Shown: positions 1-9,108, counted from the stretch's first letter. The stretch: DNA of 32,054 bases from Legionella sp. (GCA_013697625.1 JACCWN010000025.1:1-32054); one strand, 5' to 3'. A program made the numbers and translations. The notes: generated by a model from the letters alone, not told the origin.

Positions 1-76
1 GTATTAGCGCAAGCGTAATACGGGAGACGGTCCACCTTTGAGGAAAGCACCCGTATTACGCTTGCGCTAATACGGG
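1..76. repeat. Pair of inverted 27-bp palindromic repeats
   Basis: Bases 1-24 and 50-73 are perfect reverse complements (24 bp) around a 25-bp spacer. The right copy, 50-76, is itself an imperfect palindrome: 9-bp arms CCCGTATTA / TAATACGGG around CGCTTGCGC. The left copy is cut by the window edge. A one-base-shorter relative lies at 20410-20435. It sits downstream of the prpD stop, so it could end or stabilise the hemL-prp transcript; no T-run follows it on the minus strand within the window. Confidence 0.85.
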
Positions 77-170
77 CTACATTTATTAAATTTATAGCAA
101 TCTCAACTTCTAGATAACCATTGTATCATTATTGTAATTACCTTGGCATCGCGTATCTATTATACTACAA

Positions 171-1607
171 TTATAAAACCCAAAAATGCATAAAATCTGA
201 AATTGTCATAGCTGCAAGTTTTTCCTTATTACTCATCATCTCTAGGATAGCTTTTACCCGATCGGATGGAAAAATTGTGTTGAGATTGTTTTCAAATTTT
301 GACATCAATACCGGAATCCCTTCTTTTCGTCTTCGTTTATGGCCTATTGGATATTCCACAGTAACAAGCGTGCTGCATGTATTATCATTAAAAAAAAGTT
401 GAATGCTGTTAGCAATTGAGCGCTTGTCAGGATCATGATACTCTTTTGAAAACTGCTGATTTTCCTTGACATGCATTTTTGCCCGTAAGACATCTATGCG
501 TGGATCTGCAGCTATAACCTCTTCATAATCTGCGGCTTTTAAATCACCAAAAATTAATCCTATTGCAACCATATACTGTAAACAATGATCCCTATCTGCT
601 TGATTGTGTAAAGTGCCTTGTTTGCTGATGATTCGTATGGCAGATTCATGGGTTGTCAATTCGATTCTTGTAATATCATCAAACCGCTTAGCAACCAAAG
701 GGTGCAATATCACAGCACACTCTACTGCTGTTTGTGCATGAAATTCCGCAGGATAAGAGAGTTTGAATAATATATTTTCCATGACATAGGTACCATAAGG
801 ACGTTGAAATTTAAATTCTTTTTGCCTGAAGGACACATCATTAAAACCCCAATTTTTGGCTGTAAGAGCACCGGGATAACCCATCTCCCCTGTCTTAGCA
901 ATCAAAGCTAGGCGAACTGCACGCGCACAAGCATCACCTGCTGCCCAAGATTTTCTTGAGCCTGCATTGGGCGCATGTCTATAGGTTCTAAGACTTTGCC
1001 CATCCACAAATACATGCGATAAGGTTCTCAGCAGCATGTCTTTATCAGCACCCCACAATCCGGCAACAACTGCTGCACTGGCAATTTTTACTAAAAAAAC
1101 ATGATCTAAACCTTCCCTGTTAAAAGCATTTTCAAGAGCCAGACACCCCTGGATTTCATGGGCTTTTATCATGGCAGTTAATACATCTTGAACTGTTAGG
1201 ACAGGTCCTTTATCAGTCCTTGAAATATAATCAGCTACTGCCAAAATAGCTCCTAAGTTATCAGAAGGATGACCCCATTCAGCAGCAAGCCAGGTATCAT
1301 TAAAATCCAACCAACGAACCATGGTTCCTATGTTAAAAGCGGCCTGAATGGGATCTAACTCATATGATGTACCAGGTACGCGTGCCCCACCAGAAAGTGT
1401 GGCACCTGGCACTACCGGGCCCAATAGTTTGGTGCACTCTGGGAAATTTAGAGCCAAAATACCACAGCCTAGGGTGTCCATTAAACATAGGCGAGCAGTT
1501 TCATAAGCCAAGGCACTGTCAATGGGCGTATCCAACACATAATCGGCAATATCCACCATGACTTTATCATAGCTAGGCTTCACATTATCTTCTACAAAAA
1601 AGGCCAT
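171..1607 (-). CDS. prpD: 2-methylcitrate dehydratase (MmgE/PrpD family)
   Basis: Dehydrates 2-methylcitrate to 2-methyl-cis-aconitate in the methylcitrate cycle, which oxidises propionyl-CoA to pyruvate and succinate; cytosolic. The 478-residue product has the length of E. coli PrpD (about 483) and typical family stretches: [10 protein letters not shown] near residue 45, [19 protein letters not shown] near 98-116 and [19 protein letters not shown] near 215. It starts with ATG one base after the prpC TAG stop, so the two are almost certainly translationally coupled. It is the last gene of hemL-prpB-prpC-prpD. No acnD/prpF pair is visible, consistent with the PrpD rather than the AcnD route. 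The family also contains MmgE and IDS-epimerase-like proteins, but the prpB/prpC context makes PrpD the clear choice. Confidence 0.95.
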   Translation of the reverse strand: MAFFVEDNVKPSYDKVMVDIADYVLDTPIDSALAYETARLCLMDTLGCGILALNFPECTKLLGPVVPGATLSGGARVPGTSYELDPIQAAFNIGTMVRWLDFNDTWLAAEWGHPSDNLGAILAVADYISRTDKGPVLTVQDVLTAMIKAHEIQGCLALENAFNREGLDHVFLVKIASAAVVAGLWGADKDMLLRTLSHVFVDGQSLRTYRHAPNAGSRKSWAAGDACARAVRLALIAKTGEMGYPGALTAKNWGFNDVSFRQKEFKFQRPYGTYVMENILFKLSYPAEFHAQTAVECAVILHPLVAKRFDDITRIELTTHESAIRIISKQGTLHNQADRDHCLQYMVAIGLIFGDLKAADYEEVIAADPRIDVLRAKMHVKENQQFSKEYHDPDKRSIANSIQLFFNDNTCSTLVTVEYPIGHKRRRKEGIPVLMSKFENNLNTIFPSDRVKAILEMMSNKEKLAAMTISDFMHFWVL

Positions 1608-1608
1608 A

Positions 1609-2727
1609 CTACGCTCTGCTTGCTATTGGAGGAAAGATTTTAGGTTCCGGACCGGTATATTCAGAGGTGGGTCTTATCAATTTATTATTTGCTCTTTGCT
1701 CCATCACATGGGCTGACCACCCTGCTATCCGTGCCATTACAAATATTGGTGTAAACAAGGGCGTCGGAATACCACAGTAATGATATGCAGAAGCACTATA
1801 AAAATCGAGATTGGGAAATAATTTCTTCTCCTCCCACATCACTTGTTCTATACGCTCAGAAATCTGGTACAGTAGCATGTCACCTTTTGCCTCACCCACT
1901 TGATAAGCCCACTTCTTGATGATGTCAGATCGGGGATCACAGGTGGTATATACTCTATGGCCAAATCCCATGATAAGCGCTTTATTTTGGAGCATTTCTT
2001 TTAACTTGGGTTCTACCTCATCCACAGTTTTGAACTGCTCAATTAAATCCATAGCTGCTTCATTGGCGCCGCCATGTAGTGGCCCTCGCAAAGTGCCTAT
2101 GGCTGAGGTAATTGCAGAATAAAAATCTGATAAAGTGCCGGCTGTAACGCGCGCGGCAAAAGTCGAGGCATTGAATTCATGTTCTGCATATAACACAAGT
2201 GATACATTCATAAGATCACATTCTAATTTATTGGACTTCTTATCGTGAAGCATTGCCAGAAAATGTCCCCCTAAAGTAAACTCATCGCTGTAGCCTGAAA
2301 TTTTCCTGTTTTGAAAATGATACCCATACCAGAAACATAAAATACCTGGAAATAAGGCCAATAATCTATCTGCGATGTGATTTTGTTGTGAAAAATTCTG
2401 TTCAGGTTCTAAGGTCCCGAGAAAAGAACAGGCTGTTCGTAACACATCCATAGGGTTGGCAGTCTTTGGAATGAGTTTTAAGATGGTTTTCAAAGCTTCA
2501 GGTAATTCTCTTAAACTCAACAGCCTTTGATTGTAATCCTTAAGCTCTTTTTCGGTAGGCAACTGATTATACATTAATAAATAAGCGACTTCTTCAAAAC
2601 TAGCATAGGTTGCTAAATCTTCTATGGAATAACCTCTATAAGTCAATCCCTGTCCTGCTACACCCACTGTTGCAATCGCAGATTGACCTGCCACTACACC
2701 GGCTAAACCTCCCTTTTTAGATGTCAT
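1609..2727 (-). CDS. prpC: 2-methylcitrate synthase
   Basis: Condenses propionyl-CoA with oxaloacetate to 2-methylcitrate; citrate synthase superfamily. The 372-residue protein shows the active-site residues in order: AEHEFNAS (His183), [10 protein letters not shown] (His218), GFGHRVY (His257) and [10 protein letters not shown] (Asp308). Length and the N-terminal [16 protein letters not shown] fit the short methylcitrate/citrate synthase group rather than the longer hexameric GltA. The ATG overlaps the end of prpB by 11 bases and is preceded by a strong GGAGG at good spacing. A side activity as citrate synthase is possible, but flanking prpB and prpD define the pathway. Confidence 0.96.
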   Translation of the reverse strand: MTSKKGGLAGVVAGQSAIATVGVAGQGLTYRGYSIEDLATYASFEEVAYLLMYNQLPTEKELKDYNQRLLSLRELPEALKTILKLIPKTANPMDVLRTACSFLGTLEPEQNFSQQNHIADRLLALFPGILCFWYGYHFQNRKISGYSDEFTLGGHFLAMLHDKKSNKLECDLMNVSLVLYAEHEFNASTFAARVTAGTLSDFYSAITSAIGTLRGPLHGGANEAAMDLIEQFKTVDEVEPKLKEMLQNKALIMGFGHRVYTTCDPRSDIIKKWAYQVGEAKGDMLLYQISERIEQVMWEEKKLFPNLDFYSASAYHYCGIPTPLFTPIFVMARIAGWSAHVMEQRANNKLIRPTSEYTGPEPKIFPPIASRA

Positions 2728-3601
2728 TCCCTTCCTCCCTTAATTCATCCAGTTTTTGTTCATAGCCTTTATAATCTAAGATATCATATAATTCTTGACG
2801 TGTTTGCATTTTGTCTAAAATAGATCTCTGGGACCCTTCTTGGACAATGGTTTGATAGGTGTTTAGTGCAGCTTGAGACATCGCCCTAAAAGCGCTGAGC
2901 GGGTAGAGAATCATAGAAACTCCCACCTGAGTATAGTCTTCTTTTGTATACAAAGGTGTTACCCCAAACTCTGTGCAATTTGCAAGAACAGGACTTTTAA
3001 CAGCCTCTGTAAAGCGTTTGTAATCCTCAAGGCTTGTGAGCGCCTCTGGAAAAATTGCATCTGCACCAAGTTCAATACAAAATAAGGCACGCTCTATGGC
3101 CGAATCCATGCCTTCTACGGCAAATGCATCTGTTCTTGCCATGATGACAAAGGATGGATCAACCCGAGCATCTACCGCTGCTTTGATTCTATCACCCATT
3201 TCTGACAAGGATACCAATGTTTTATTTGGTCTATGACCACAGCGTTTGGCTGTAACTTGATCTTCAATGTGAATTGCGGCAACCCCAGATCGCTCCATCA
3301 ACTTCACTGTTTTTTGAATATTGAACATGTGTCCCCAACCCGTATCCACATCAACCAATAATGGTAAAGCGCAGACCGCCGTGACACGACGTACATCTTC
3401 TAAAACTTCACTGAGGTTAGTCATACCCAGATCAGGTAATCCATAAGAAGCATTGGCCACGCCGGCACCAGAAAGATACAGCGCACAAGCGCCTGATGCC
3501 TGCGCTAATAAGGCTGTATAGGCATTGATTGTACCCAAAATTTGTAGGGGTTTGTGTTGTATAATTGCATCTTTAAACAGCTTCCCCATAGACTTCGCCA
3601 T
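2717..3601 (-). CDS. prpB: 2-methylisocitrate lyase
   Basis: Cleaves 2-methylisocitrate to pyruvate and succinate, the last step of the methylcitrate cycle; isocitrate lyase/PEP mutase superfamily, Mg-dependent TIM barrel. The 294 residues match E. coli PrpB nearly end to end: YLSGAGVA (42-49), metal-binding [10 protein letters not shown] (81-90), and the signature KRCGHRPNK with the catalytic Cys121. The C-terminal [13 protein letters not shown] is also family-typical. The start ATG follows AAGGAG at good spacing, although a second ATG lies four codons in. Its first 29 bases lie inside the end of hemL, so hemL is the first gene of this operon. Confidence 0.97.
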   Translation of the reverse strand: MAKSMGKLFKDAIIQHKPLQILGTINAYTALLAQASGACALYLSGAGVANASYGLPDLGMTNLSEVLEDVRRVTAVCALPLLVDVDTGWGHMFNIQKTVKLMERSGVAAIHIEDQVTAKRCGHRPNKTLVSLSEMGDRIKAAVDARVDPSFVIMARTDAFAVEGMDSAIERALFCIELGADAIFPEALTSLEDYKRFTEAVKSPVLANCTEFGVTPLYTKEDYTQVGVSMILYPLSAFRAMSQAALNTYQTIVQEGSQRSILDKMQTRQELYDILDYKGYEQKLDELREEGNDI

Positions 3602-4895
3602 TAAACGCTCCTTTTTTTAATCGGCTAAGCACTTTTTCTGCCGCGACTTGTGTTGAAAGAATCTCAGCTTCTCCATGAGCCGAGGATACAAATCCTGCCT
3701 CGTACATGGAGGGGGCAAAATAAATTCCTTCGGCCAACATGCCATGATAAAAAGCCTTGAAGCGTTTTTCATCAGAAGATGCAATATCAGTATAGTCAAA
3801 AACCTGCGCTTTTTCAGTGAAACAAAAACCAAACATGCCACCTAAAGAAGAAGTCAATAAAGGGATGTTTAAGTGTTCGGCTACACTGGATAAAGCCCTG
3901 GCTAAATCTTGGGTGGTCTTGCTAAGATTATTATAAAAGCTAGGTTTTTCAATTTCATTTAATGTTGCCAGGCCTGCAGCCATAGCCAGGGGGTTACCAG
4001 ACAAAGTCCCAGCTTGATACACAGGACCTTCGGGGGCCAGATAAGACATGATATCATGTCGGCCACCTATAGCACCAACTGGCATGCCGCCCCCAATGAT
4101 CTTACCAAGGGTAGTTAGATCGGGTTTGATGTTATAGAGGCCTTGAGCACCACTGAGTCCAACTCTAAATCCTGTCATTACCTCATCAAAAATTAGTAAG
4201 GCCTGATGCTCATCACATAATTTTCGCAAGCCTTCTAAAAACCCAGGTTTGGGTAATACAAATCCCATGTTACCAGCAACAGGTTCTACAATGACAGCGG
4301 CGATGTCATCTGAATATTTTGCAAATAATTGTGCAGTTTCGTTCAAGTCATTGAAATTGGCGGTTAAGGTGTTCTGAGTGATACTGGCAGGTATACCGGG
4401 GGTTGATGGAATCCCAAGGGTCAATAACCCAGACCCAGCTTTAACCAACAAACTGTCACTGTGACCATGATAACACCCATTGAATTTAATGAATTTATTT
4501 TTATTGGTAAAGCCACGTGCAAGGCGTATGGCTGTCATGGTCGCTTCTGTTCCTGAATTAACCAATCGCACTTTTTCTATTGAAGGTATGAGTCCTATTA
4601 TTTTTTGGGCCAATCGTATTTCAAGTTCTGTTGGGGCTCCAAAAGTCATACCATCTTCTAGCACTTGCTTTACCGCCTCAAGAACAGATGGATAACAATG
4701 CCCTAGAATCAAAGGCCCCCAAGAACCAACATAATCAATGTATTGCTTATCATCCACATCAATGAGATATGCACCTATTCCTTTTTTTATAAATAATGGA
4801 GACCCCCCAACACCTTTAAAAGCACGGACAGGAGAGTTCACCCCACCAGGCATGCATGCTAAAGCTTGAAGATATAAATCTGTGGAGTGACTCAT
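3573..4895 (-). CDS. hemL: Glutamate-1-semialdehyde 2,1-aminomutase
   Basis: PLP enzyme that converts glutamate-1-semialdehyde to 5-aminolevulinate, the second step of C5-pathway haem synthesis. Family features: [11 protein letters not shown] near the N-terminus, [32 protein letters not shown] and the PLP lysine in [12 protein letters not shown]. The frame is open to an ATG at 4940, but I place the start at 4895 (440 residues): there the sequence begins to match E. coli HemL and the PLP lysine becomes Lys265, the family number. A weak GAG precedes this ATG; the 4940 ATG has none. It overlaps prpB by 29 bases, an unexpected partner for a haem gene. hemJ of the same pathway is about 400 bp away. 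Confidence 0.96.
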   Translation of the reverse strand: MSHSTDLYLQALACMPGGVNSPVRAFKGVGGSPLFIKKGIGAYLIDVDDKQYIDYVGSWGPLILGHCYPSVLEAVKQVLEDGMTFGAPTELEIRLAQKIIGLIPSIEKVRLVNSGTEATMTAIRLARGFTNKNKFIKFNGCYHGHSDSLLVKAGSGLLTLGIPSTPGIPASITQNTLTANFNDLNETAQLFAKYSDDIAAVIVEPVAGNMGFVLPKPGFLEGLRKLCDEHQALLIFDEVMTGFRVGLSGAQGLYNIKPDLTTLGKIIGGGMPVGAIGGRHDIMSYLAPEGPVYQAGTLSGNPLAMAAGLATLNEIEKPSFYNNLSKTTQDLARALSSVAEHLNIPLLTSSLGGMFGFCFTEKAQVFDYTDIASSDEKRFKAFYHGMLAEGIYFAPSMYEAGFVSSAHGEAEILSTQVAAEKVLSRLKKGAFNGEVYGEAV

Positions 4896-5036
4896 AAGGT
4901 TCTCAATAAGGGCTTGTTTGTACCTCAATAATACAGACATTTATCTAAATTCGCAAAAAAAACCATCTATTTATAGGTGTAAACACGCATAATCGATTAC
5001 AATGTATAAATTAATTATTATTTTAAGAGTTAGGTT

Positions 5037-5213
5037 ATGCAAGAATATAAAAAATATATTTGTGTCATTTGTGGGCTTATCTATGATGAAGCCTTAGGTT
5101 GGCCTGAAGACGGAATTGAAGCGGGTACCCTGTGGTCAGATGTCCCTGAAAATTGGTTTTGCCCAGATTGTGGCGCTGGAAAAGAAGATTTTGAAATGGT
5201 AGAAGTCGAATAG
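5037..5213 (+). CDS. Rubredoxin
   Basis: Small one-iron electron-transfer protein of 58 residues. ATG at 5037 follows AAGAG seven bases upstream; TAG at 5211-5213. The reading frame gives two iron-binding hairpins: CVICG (Cys9, Cys12) and [11 protein letters not shown] (Cys42, Cys45), with the family's [12 protein letters not shown] and [11 protein letters not shown] between them. All four cysteines are present, so it should bind iron. It stands alone, divergent from hemL and convergent with hemJ. Its redox partner (rubredoxin reductase, alkane hydroxylase, peroxide or NO reductase) is not in the window, so its role is unknown. A repeat element begins 21 bases after its stop. Confidence 0.95.
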   Translation: MQEYKKYICVICGLIYDEALGWPEDGIEAGTLWSDVPENWFCPDCGAGKEDFEMVEVE

Positions 5214-5233
5214 ATTGTTGTATGCGCCTGATA

Positions 5234-5299
5234 GACTTTTATCCTGTCCCCTTGTCCCCCCGCTTGTCCACAGGAGCTCGAACTAAAGTGAAAATTAGT
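5234..5299 (+). repeat. Miniature repeat element, copy 1 (degenerate)
   Basis: A 66-bp stretch between rubredoxin and hemJ aligns with the reverse complement of 12177-12241 and with the same-strand copy inside 21448-21560. Shared blocks are GACTTTTA-CC-GTCCC, GCTTGTCC-C-GGA and GAACTAAAG-GAAAA-T-AGT. Terminal inverted repeats seen in the other copies are not clear here, so this copy is the most decayed or is truncated. No open reading frame. Confidence 0.7.
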
Positions 5300-5314
5300 A
5301 TTCTTTTGTATATC

Positions 5315-5737
5315 TTAAAATGGCTTAACCACTACCAATAATACAATACATATTAGTAAGACAGTTGGAATCTCATTAAAAATTCTGTAAAAACCCGCCT
5401 TATTTTGGTTTGAATGTTTGTTAAATTGCTTTAAAAAGTGACCGCAAGTTAAGTGGTACATCCAAAGAGACATGACTAACAGGAGCTTTACCTGCATCCA
5501 GGTTGCGTGAAGATAGTAACTGGGGGCATTCAACAACAACCATAGTCCCAAAAAAGTTGTTAAAATGGCAGCAGGCCAAGTGATTCCATAATAAAGTCTT
5601 CTTTCCATTATGATAAACCGCTCATCACTGATTTTATCCTCGGTTTGTGCATGATAAACAAACAGTCTGGGCAAATAAAACAAACCTGCAAACCATGCAA
5701 CTAAGGCAATCAAATGAAAGGCTTTGATAATTAACAT
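5315..5737 (-). CDS. hemJ: HemJ-type protoporphyrinogen IX oxidase
   Basis: Membrane enzyme for the penultimate haem step, oxidising protoporphyrinogen IX to protoporphyrin IX; it replaces HemG/HemY in many bacteria. The 140 residues form four predicted membrane helices. Signatures: KAFHLIALVAWFAGLFYLPR with conserved His8, ERRLYYGITWPAA, WMQVKLLLV with Lys84, and RIFNEIPTVLLI near the end. These are typical of the UPF0093/HemJ family. AGGAC precedes the ATG, and the terC-like gene ends 8 bases upstream, so the two are probably cotranscribed. The frame ends convergent with rubredoxin. Confidence in family is high; oxidase activity is inferred from the family. Confidence 0.9.
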   Translation of the reverse strand: MLIIKAFHLIALVAWFAGLFYLPRLFVYHAQTEDKISDERFIIMERRLYYGITWPAAILTTFLGLWLLLNAPSYYLHATWMQVKLLLVMSLWMYHLTCGHFLKQFNKHSNQNKAGFYRIFNEIPTVLLICIVLLVVVKPF

Positions 5738-5745
5738 AATGTCCT

Positions 5746-6471
5746 TTATTTATTTTTATTTTTGTTCTTTTTAGCTTGTTTTATCAAATTTAATGCTTCC
5801 ACCCCTAAAGAAAAGCCCATTGCAAAATAAATGTACCCTCTAGGAATATGGAAAGCCAAGCCATCTGCAATCAAAACCATCCCAATTAAAATCAAAAAGC
5901 TTAAGGCCAACATTTTTATAGTGGGATGGGTGTTGATGAATCGACTAACCACTTCACTGGCAAAAATCATTACTAAAATTGCACAGGTGATGGCAGTGGC
6001 CATAATCCAAAATCTATTTGTTAGGCCTATGGCTGTCAATACACTGTCTAATGAAAAGATGATATCCATAAGTGCAACCTGGGTGACAACAGCGCGAAAA
6101 GTGGCTTGCGAGCCAAGCTTACCTTTAACTACAGGCCCAACCGGTCCATCATTGAAATCTTGGTGGATTTCATCTGTTGCCTTCCATATTAAAAAAGCAC
6201 CGCCGGAAATTAAAAATAAATCTCTAAAAGACAAGGCCAGTGGACCCAAGGTGATGATGGGATGTGTTAAATGAACGATATAAACAGCTGAAGCCAGCAA
6301 CAACAGACGGGTAACCCAAGCAAAGGTAAGCCCCCACTGTCTGGCTTTTCTTCTTTTTTCAGGGGGTAATTTTTGAGTTAAAATTGATAAAAATACCAGG
6401 TTATCTATTCCTAAAATAATTTCTAAAATGATCAATGCTAATAAACTTGAACCAATATCAATAAAATCCAT
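5746..6471 (-). CDS. TerC family integral membrane protein (probable metal transporter)
   Basis: 241 residues, about seven membrane helices, ending in a lysine/asparagine-rich tail. The TerC signatures are present: LEIILGIDN (Glu17, Asp23) in helix 1 and VALMDIIFSLDSVLTAIG (Asp136, Asp142) in the middle, with ASEVVSRF and GVEALNL later. These acidic residues are thought to carry metal ions. Relatives include E. coli Alx/YgdQ-like and B. subtilis YkoY, several linked to manganese export or metalation of secreted proteins; which subgroup this is cannot be settled by eye. AGGA stands before the ATG and a terminator-like hairpin lies just upstream of it (6482-6504). hemJ follows at 8 bases. Confidence 0.88.
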   Translation of the reverse strand: MDFIDIGSSLLALIILEIILGIDNLVFLSILTQKLPPEKRRKARQWGLTFAWVTRLLLLASAVYIVHLTHPIITLGPLALSFRDLFLISGGAFLIWKATDEIHQDFNDGPVGPVVKGKLGSQATFRAVVTQVALMDIIFSLDSVLTAIGLTNRFWIMATAITCAILVMIFASEVVSRFINTHPTIKMLALSFLILIGMVLIADGLAFHIPRGYIYFAMGFSLGVEALNLIKQAKKNKNKNK

Positions 6472-6481
6472 TCGTATTCCT

Positions 6482-6504
6482 AAAAATTCTGGGACGTGCC
6501 CAGA
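6482..6504 (-). promoter_or_regulatory. Terminator-like hairpin in the terC leader (possible attenuator)
   Basis: On the minus strand TCTGGG (6504-6499), loop CACGT, CCCAGA (6493-6488), then A and TTTTT, directly followed by AGGAATACGA and the terC ATG. A six-pair GC-rich stem with a short T-run placed against the ribosome site could act as an attenuator or hide the site. The stem is short, so it may be chance. No yybP-ykoY manganese riboswitch consensus was seen further upstream. Confidence 0.35.
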
Positions 6505-6652
6505 CTGTGGTATTTTAAACTAATTCTATTAACAAGTGATAACCAAAGTCTGATAAACCAAACAAAGTTGCAGATAAAACTACAATTATGCAAGCAGTAA
6601 AATTGTAGATGGTTTCATTTATAGATCAACTCTTTTTTTTAAATTTTAAGAA

Positions 6653-6681
6653 TTCACTTTTTGTATAGGTTTCGTTATAAT
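6653..6681 (+). promoter_or_regulatory. Sigma70-type promoter for pcnB-folK
   Basis: Perfect -10 TATAAT at 6676-6681 and a -35-like TTCACT at 6653-6658, spaced by 17 bases. A start of transcription near 6688 is expected, leaving a short leader before the proposed pcnB start region (6715-6745). The upstream stretch is T-rich. Confidence 0.6.
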
Positions 6682-6714
6682 TGAAAGGTCTAATGACTCA
6701 TGTGAGAATCAACA

Positions 6715-8055
6715 ATCATCAAATTTATCAAAAAGCTCTTAAAGATTAACAGGTCTGTTAAACGTCCTGCTGACTCAGCTTATATTATCCCAAGGCAAAA
6801 ACACACCATCTCTAAAACAGACATCAGTAACAATGCACTAAAAGTACTGAATCGGTTGACTAGTAACGGTTTCCAAGCATACCTAGTTGGTGGTAGTGTT
6901 CGTGATCTGCTATTACATAAAGCCCCCAAAGACTTTGATGTAGCAACCAATGCCACCCCCAATCAAATTAGAAATCTTTTTAGAAATGGACGAATCATTG
7001 GACGTCGCTTCAAACTGGTTCATATCCTATTTCATAGAGAGATCATAGAAGTAGCAACTTTTCGAGGACATGATTCGGTTGATGAAGACCAAACTACGAA
7101 TGAACGTGGTATGTTGATTCGTGACAATGTGTTTGGATCGCTGGATGAAGATGCCTGGAGACGAGATTTTACCATCAATTCTCTTTACTACAATGTGTTA
7201 GATTCCTCCATCATAGACTTTACTGGGGGTGTGCAGGATGTGCATGATAAACTCATTCGCATCATTGGCGATCCTGAAACACGGTATAAAGAAGATCCTG
7301 TAAGGATGTTGAGAGCGGTACGATTCAGCGCAAAATTACATTTTCAATTGGCTCCTGAAACTCAAGCACCCTTTCCAAAAATCAGCCAACTCATTTCGCA
7401 TATTTCCAGTTCAAGGTTGTTTGATGAGATAACAAAATTATATCAATGTGGTGAAGCCCAAACTGTGCAACAGTTACTTATAAAGTATGGTTTATTTGAA
7501 CATTTGTTCCCACAAACCCACCAAATCCTGCAACAGGATATGGTCCCAACATATTCTTTAATAGACATAGCCCTGGAAAATACGGATACTCGTATTCGCA
7601 AAGATAAGCCAGTTACACCTGCATTTTTATTTGCTGTTTTGCTGTGGTTTCCAATGATAGAGCAGTCGAAACTGCTACAAAGTACCGGGCTTGATCCCCT
7701 GCCCTCTATAGAAAAAGCCATGTCTCTGGTTATCTCTGAACAAAATAAAGTGATATCCATTCCTAAAAGATACACGCAAGTTATACGAGAAATATGGTTA
7801 TTGCAATATCGTTTTTCAAAACGTACTGGAGCAAGAGCCTTACATCTTTTACAACACCCTAGGTTTAGAGCCGCCTATGATTTCATGGCTTTAAGAGCTT
7901 TGGCTGGTGATGAACGTATGGATTTGGCACAATGGTGGACTACCTTTCAAGAAGTTGATGAAAGTGAGCAACTTGATATGATTCAAAAACTGTCTCCGCC
8001 GAAGGTATCAAAACCTAAAAGGCCTAAGAAACCTCGGGAAAATAAGATTGAATAA
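6715..8055 (+). CDS. pcnB: Poly(A) polymerase I, non-canonical start
   Basis: Adds 3' poly(A) tails to RNA and so promotes decay. The nucleotidyltransferase head is clear: YLVGGSVRDLL, KDFDVATNATP, IRNLFRNGRIIGRRF, EIIEVATFRG and EDAWRRDFTINSLYYN; the tail is basic (PKVSKPKRPKKPR), as usual for RNA binding. The first conventional start, TTG at 6856, would delete a stretch (6781-6855) that clearly matches E. coli PcnB (IIPRQKHTISKTDISNNALKV). The frame is open back to 6706 but has no ATG, GTG or TTG there. Candidates are ATC 6715 (GTGAG eight bases before; 446 residues, basic IIKFIKKLLK N-terminus) or ATT 6745. E. coli pcnB itself uses AUU. The start is therefore uncertain. folK overlaps its end. 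Confidence 0.92.
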   Translation: MIKFIKKLLKINRSVKRPADSAYIIPRQKHTISKTDISNNALKVLNRLTSNGFQAYLVGGSVRDLLLHKAPKDFDVATNATPNQIRNLFRNGRIIGRRFKLVHILFHREIIEVATFRGHDSVDEDQTTNERGMLIRDNVFGSLDEDAWRRDFTINSLYYNVLDSSIIDFTGGVQDVHDKLIRIIGDPETRYKEDPVRMLRAVRFSAKLHFQLAPETQAPFPKISQLISHISSSRLFDEITKLYQCGEAQTVQQLLIKYGLFEHLFPQTHQILQQDMVPTYSLIDIALENTDTRIRKDKPVTPAFLFAVLLWFPMIEQSKLLQSTGLDPLPSIEKAMSLVISEQNKVISIPKRYTQVIREIWLLQYRFSKRTGARALHLLQHPRFRAAYDFMALRALAGDERMDLAQWWTTFQEVDESEQLDMIQKLSPPKVSKPKRPKKPRENKIE

Positions 8056-8464
8056 ATGTTATATCAGTCTGGGCTCAAATCAAAAATATCCCGAACGCCA
8101 GCTTAGACAAGCGCTTAAAAACCTCAAGAATCTTCCTTCAACGGCCACTACCAATTGTTCTACATTATATTGGAACAAAGCATGGGGGGTTCATAAACAA
8201 CAAGATTTTTGTAATGCAGTCGTAGAAATCCAAACCAGGCTATCCCCTCTTTTATTATTGAAGCACTGCAATCTTATTGAAGAGAAACAAGGGCGAATTC
8301 GTAAAAAGAAATATGGCCCACGGACAATAGATGTGGATATTATTTTATATGGTAAGTTAACACTTAAAACCAAACACTTAACCATTCCTCATCCCCGTGC
8401 TAAACTAAGAGAGTTCGTTCTTATTCCTTTATTAGAAATAAATCCTAGTCTATCATTGAATTAG
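8048..8464 (+). CDS. folK: 2-amino-4-hydroxy-6-hydroxymethyldihydropteridine pyrophosphokinase
   Basis: Transfers pyrophosphate from ATP to 6-hydroxymethyl-dihydropterin in folate synthesis. The 138 residues carry YISLGSN at the N-terminus, DFCNAVVEIQT, RIRKKKYGPRTIDVDIILYG (the ATP/Mg-binding signature) and IPHPRAKLREFVLIPLLEI. It begins with TTG inside the pcnB stop region (TTGAATAA, 8-base overlap), the same gene pair and order as in E. coli. It ends about 20 residues earlier than E. coli FolK, losing the variable tail after the core fold. No other start gives the N-terminal strand. Confidence 0.94.
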   Translation: MNKCYISLGSNQKYPERQLRQALKNLKNLPSTATTNCSTLYWNKAWGVHKQQDFCNAVVEIQTRLSPLLLLKHCNLIEEKQGRIRKKKYGPRTIDVDIILYGKLTLKTKHLTIPHPRAKLREFVLIPLLEINPSLSLN

Positions 8465-8544
8465 GCAAGTAGGCTTCGCTTTGACCAACCTATATTTTAT
8501 ATAAAATTCAAGCAGCCATGAAACACCAACTACAGGAGTTTGAC

Positions 8545-8970
8545 ATGTACACCAATATTTTATGCGCAACCGATTTGAGTGTTGAGCATAACCATTATAC
8601 GGAAAAAGCGGCTGCCATTGCTAAACAACTTCGTGCCAAATTATATCTTTTGCATGTGATTGAATTACCTGCAAGTATACAAATCGCGCAAGGTTTAGGG
8701 TTTACTGAACTTGCACACCCTGTAAAAGACGATGCTAGAACGGTATTGTCGCTGATAGGTGAAAATCTTGGTATTCCACCAGACCAGCAATTGGTTGAAA
8801 TAGGTTCTATTAAAGAACATATTTTTGATCAAGTGGAGATATTAAACTGTCAATTGATCATTATTGGTAGCCAGTCCAAAACTGGATTTTCAAATATCTT
8901 GGGCAGCACAGCCCATGCTGTGGTTAACCATGCGCCTTGCGATGTCCTCACTTTGAGGGTGCAAAAATAG
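8545..8970 (+). CDS. Universal stress protein (UspA family)
   Basis: 141-residue cytosolic protein of the Usp fold. Visible parts: YTNILCATDLS (strand 1 and the conserved Asp), AKLYLLHVIE, CQLIIIGSQSKTGFSNILGSTA and the closing CDVLTLRVQK. The start is ATG 8545, with AGGAG six bases before it; an earlier in-frame ATG at 8518 has no ribosome site. The ATP-binding pattern G-x2-G-x9-G-S/T is altered: GSQS replaces the second glycine by serine, so nucleotide binding is uncertain. It is transcribed after folK with an 80-base gap and may have its own promoter in the AT-rich spacer. Confidence 0.9.
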   Translation: MYTNILCATDLSVEHNHYTEKAAAIAKQLRAKLYLLHVIELPASIQIAQGLGFTELAHPVKDDARTVLSLIGENLGIPPDQQLVEIGSIKEHIFDQVEILNCQLIIIGSQSKTGFSNILGSTAHAVVNHAPCDVLTLRVQK

Positions 8971-9108
8971 GTCTTATTTTAAAGCAGTAACAGCCATGCT
9001 TTTGCTTGATTTTACTAAATCTATGTTTCAACAATTAAGTGATTTTTATGTTAAAAAATCCCATTGACTCCCAACAAATCAGTGACCTTTTGAAAATTCA
9101 TTATGGGA

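Noticed and set aside
121-402. 93-codon plus-strand frame at the left end
   Set aside because: Lies antisense to prpD with no ribosome site or family pattern; prpD is certain.
6472-6660. yybP-ykoY manganese riboswitch upstream of terC
   Set aside because: The conserved riboswitch core could not be found; only small hairpins are present, such as CTACAATT...AATTGTAG near 6580-6607.
8481-8505. TTGACC ... TATAAA as a usp promoter
   Set aside because: The spacing is only about 13 bases, too short for sigma70.
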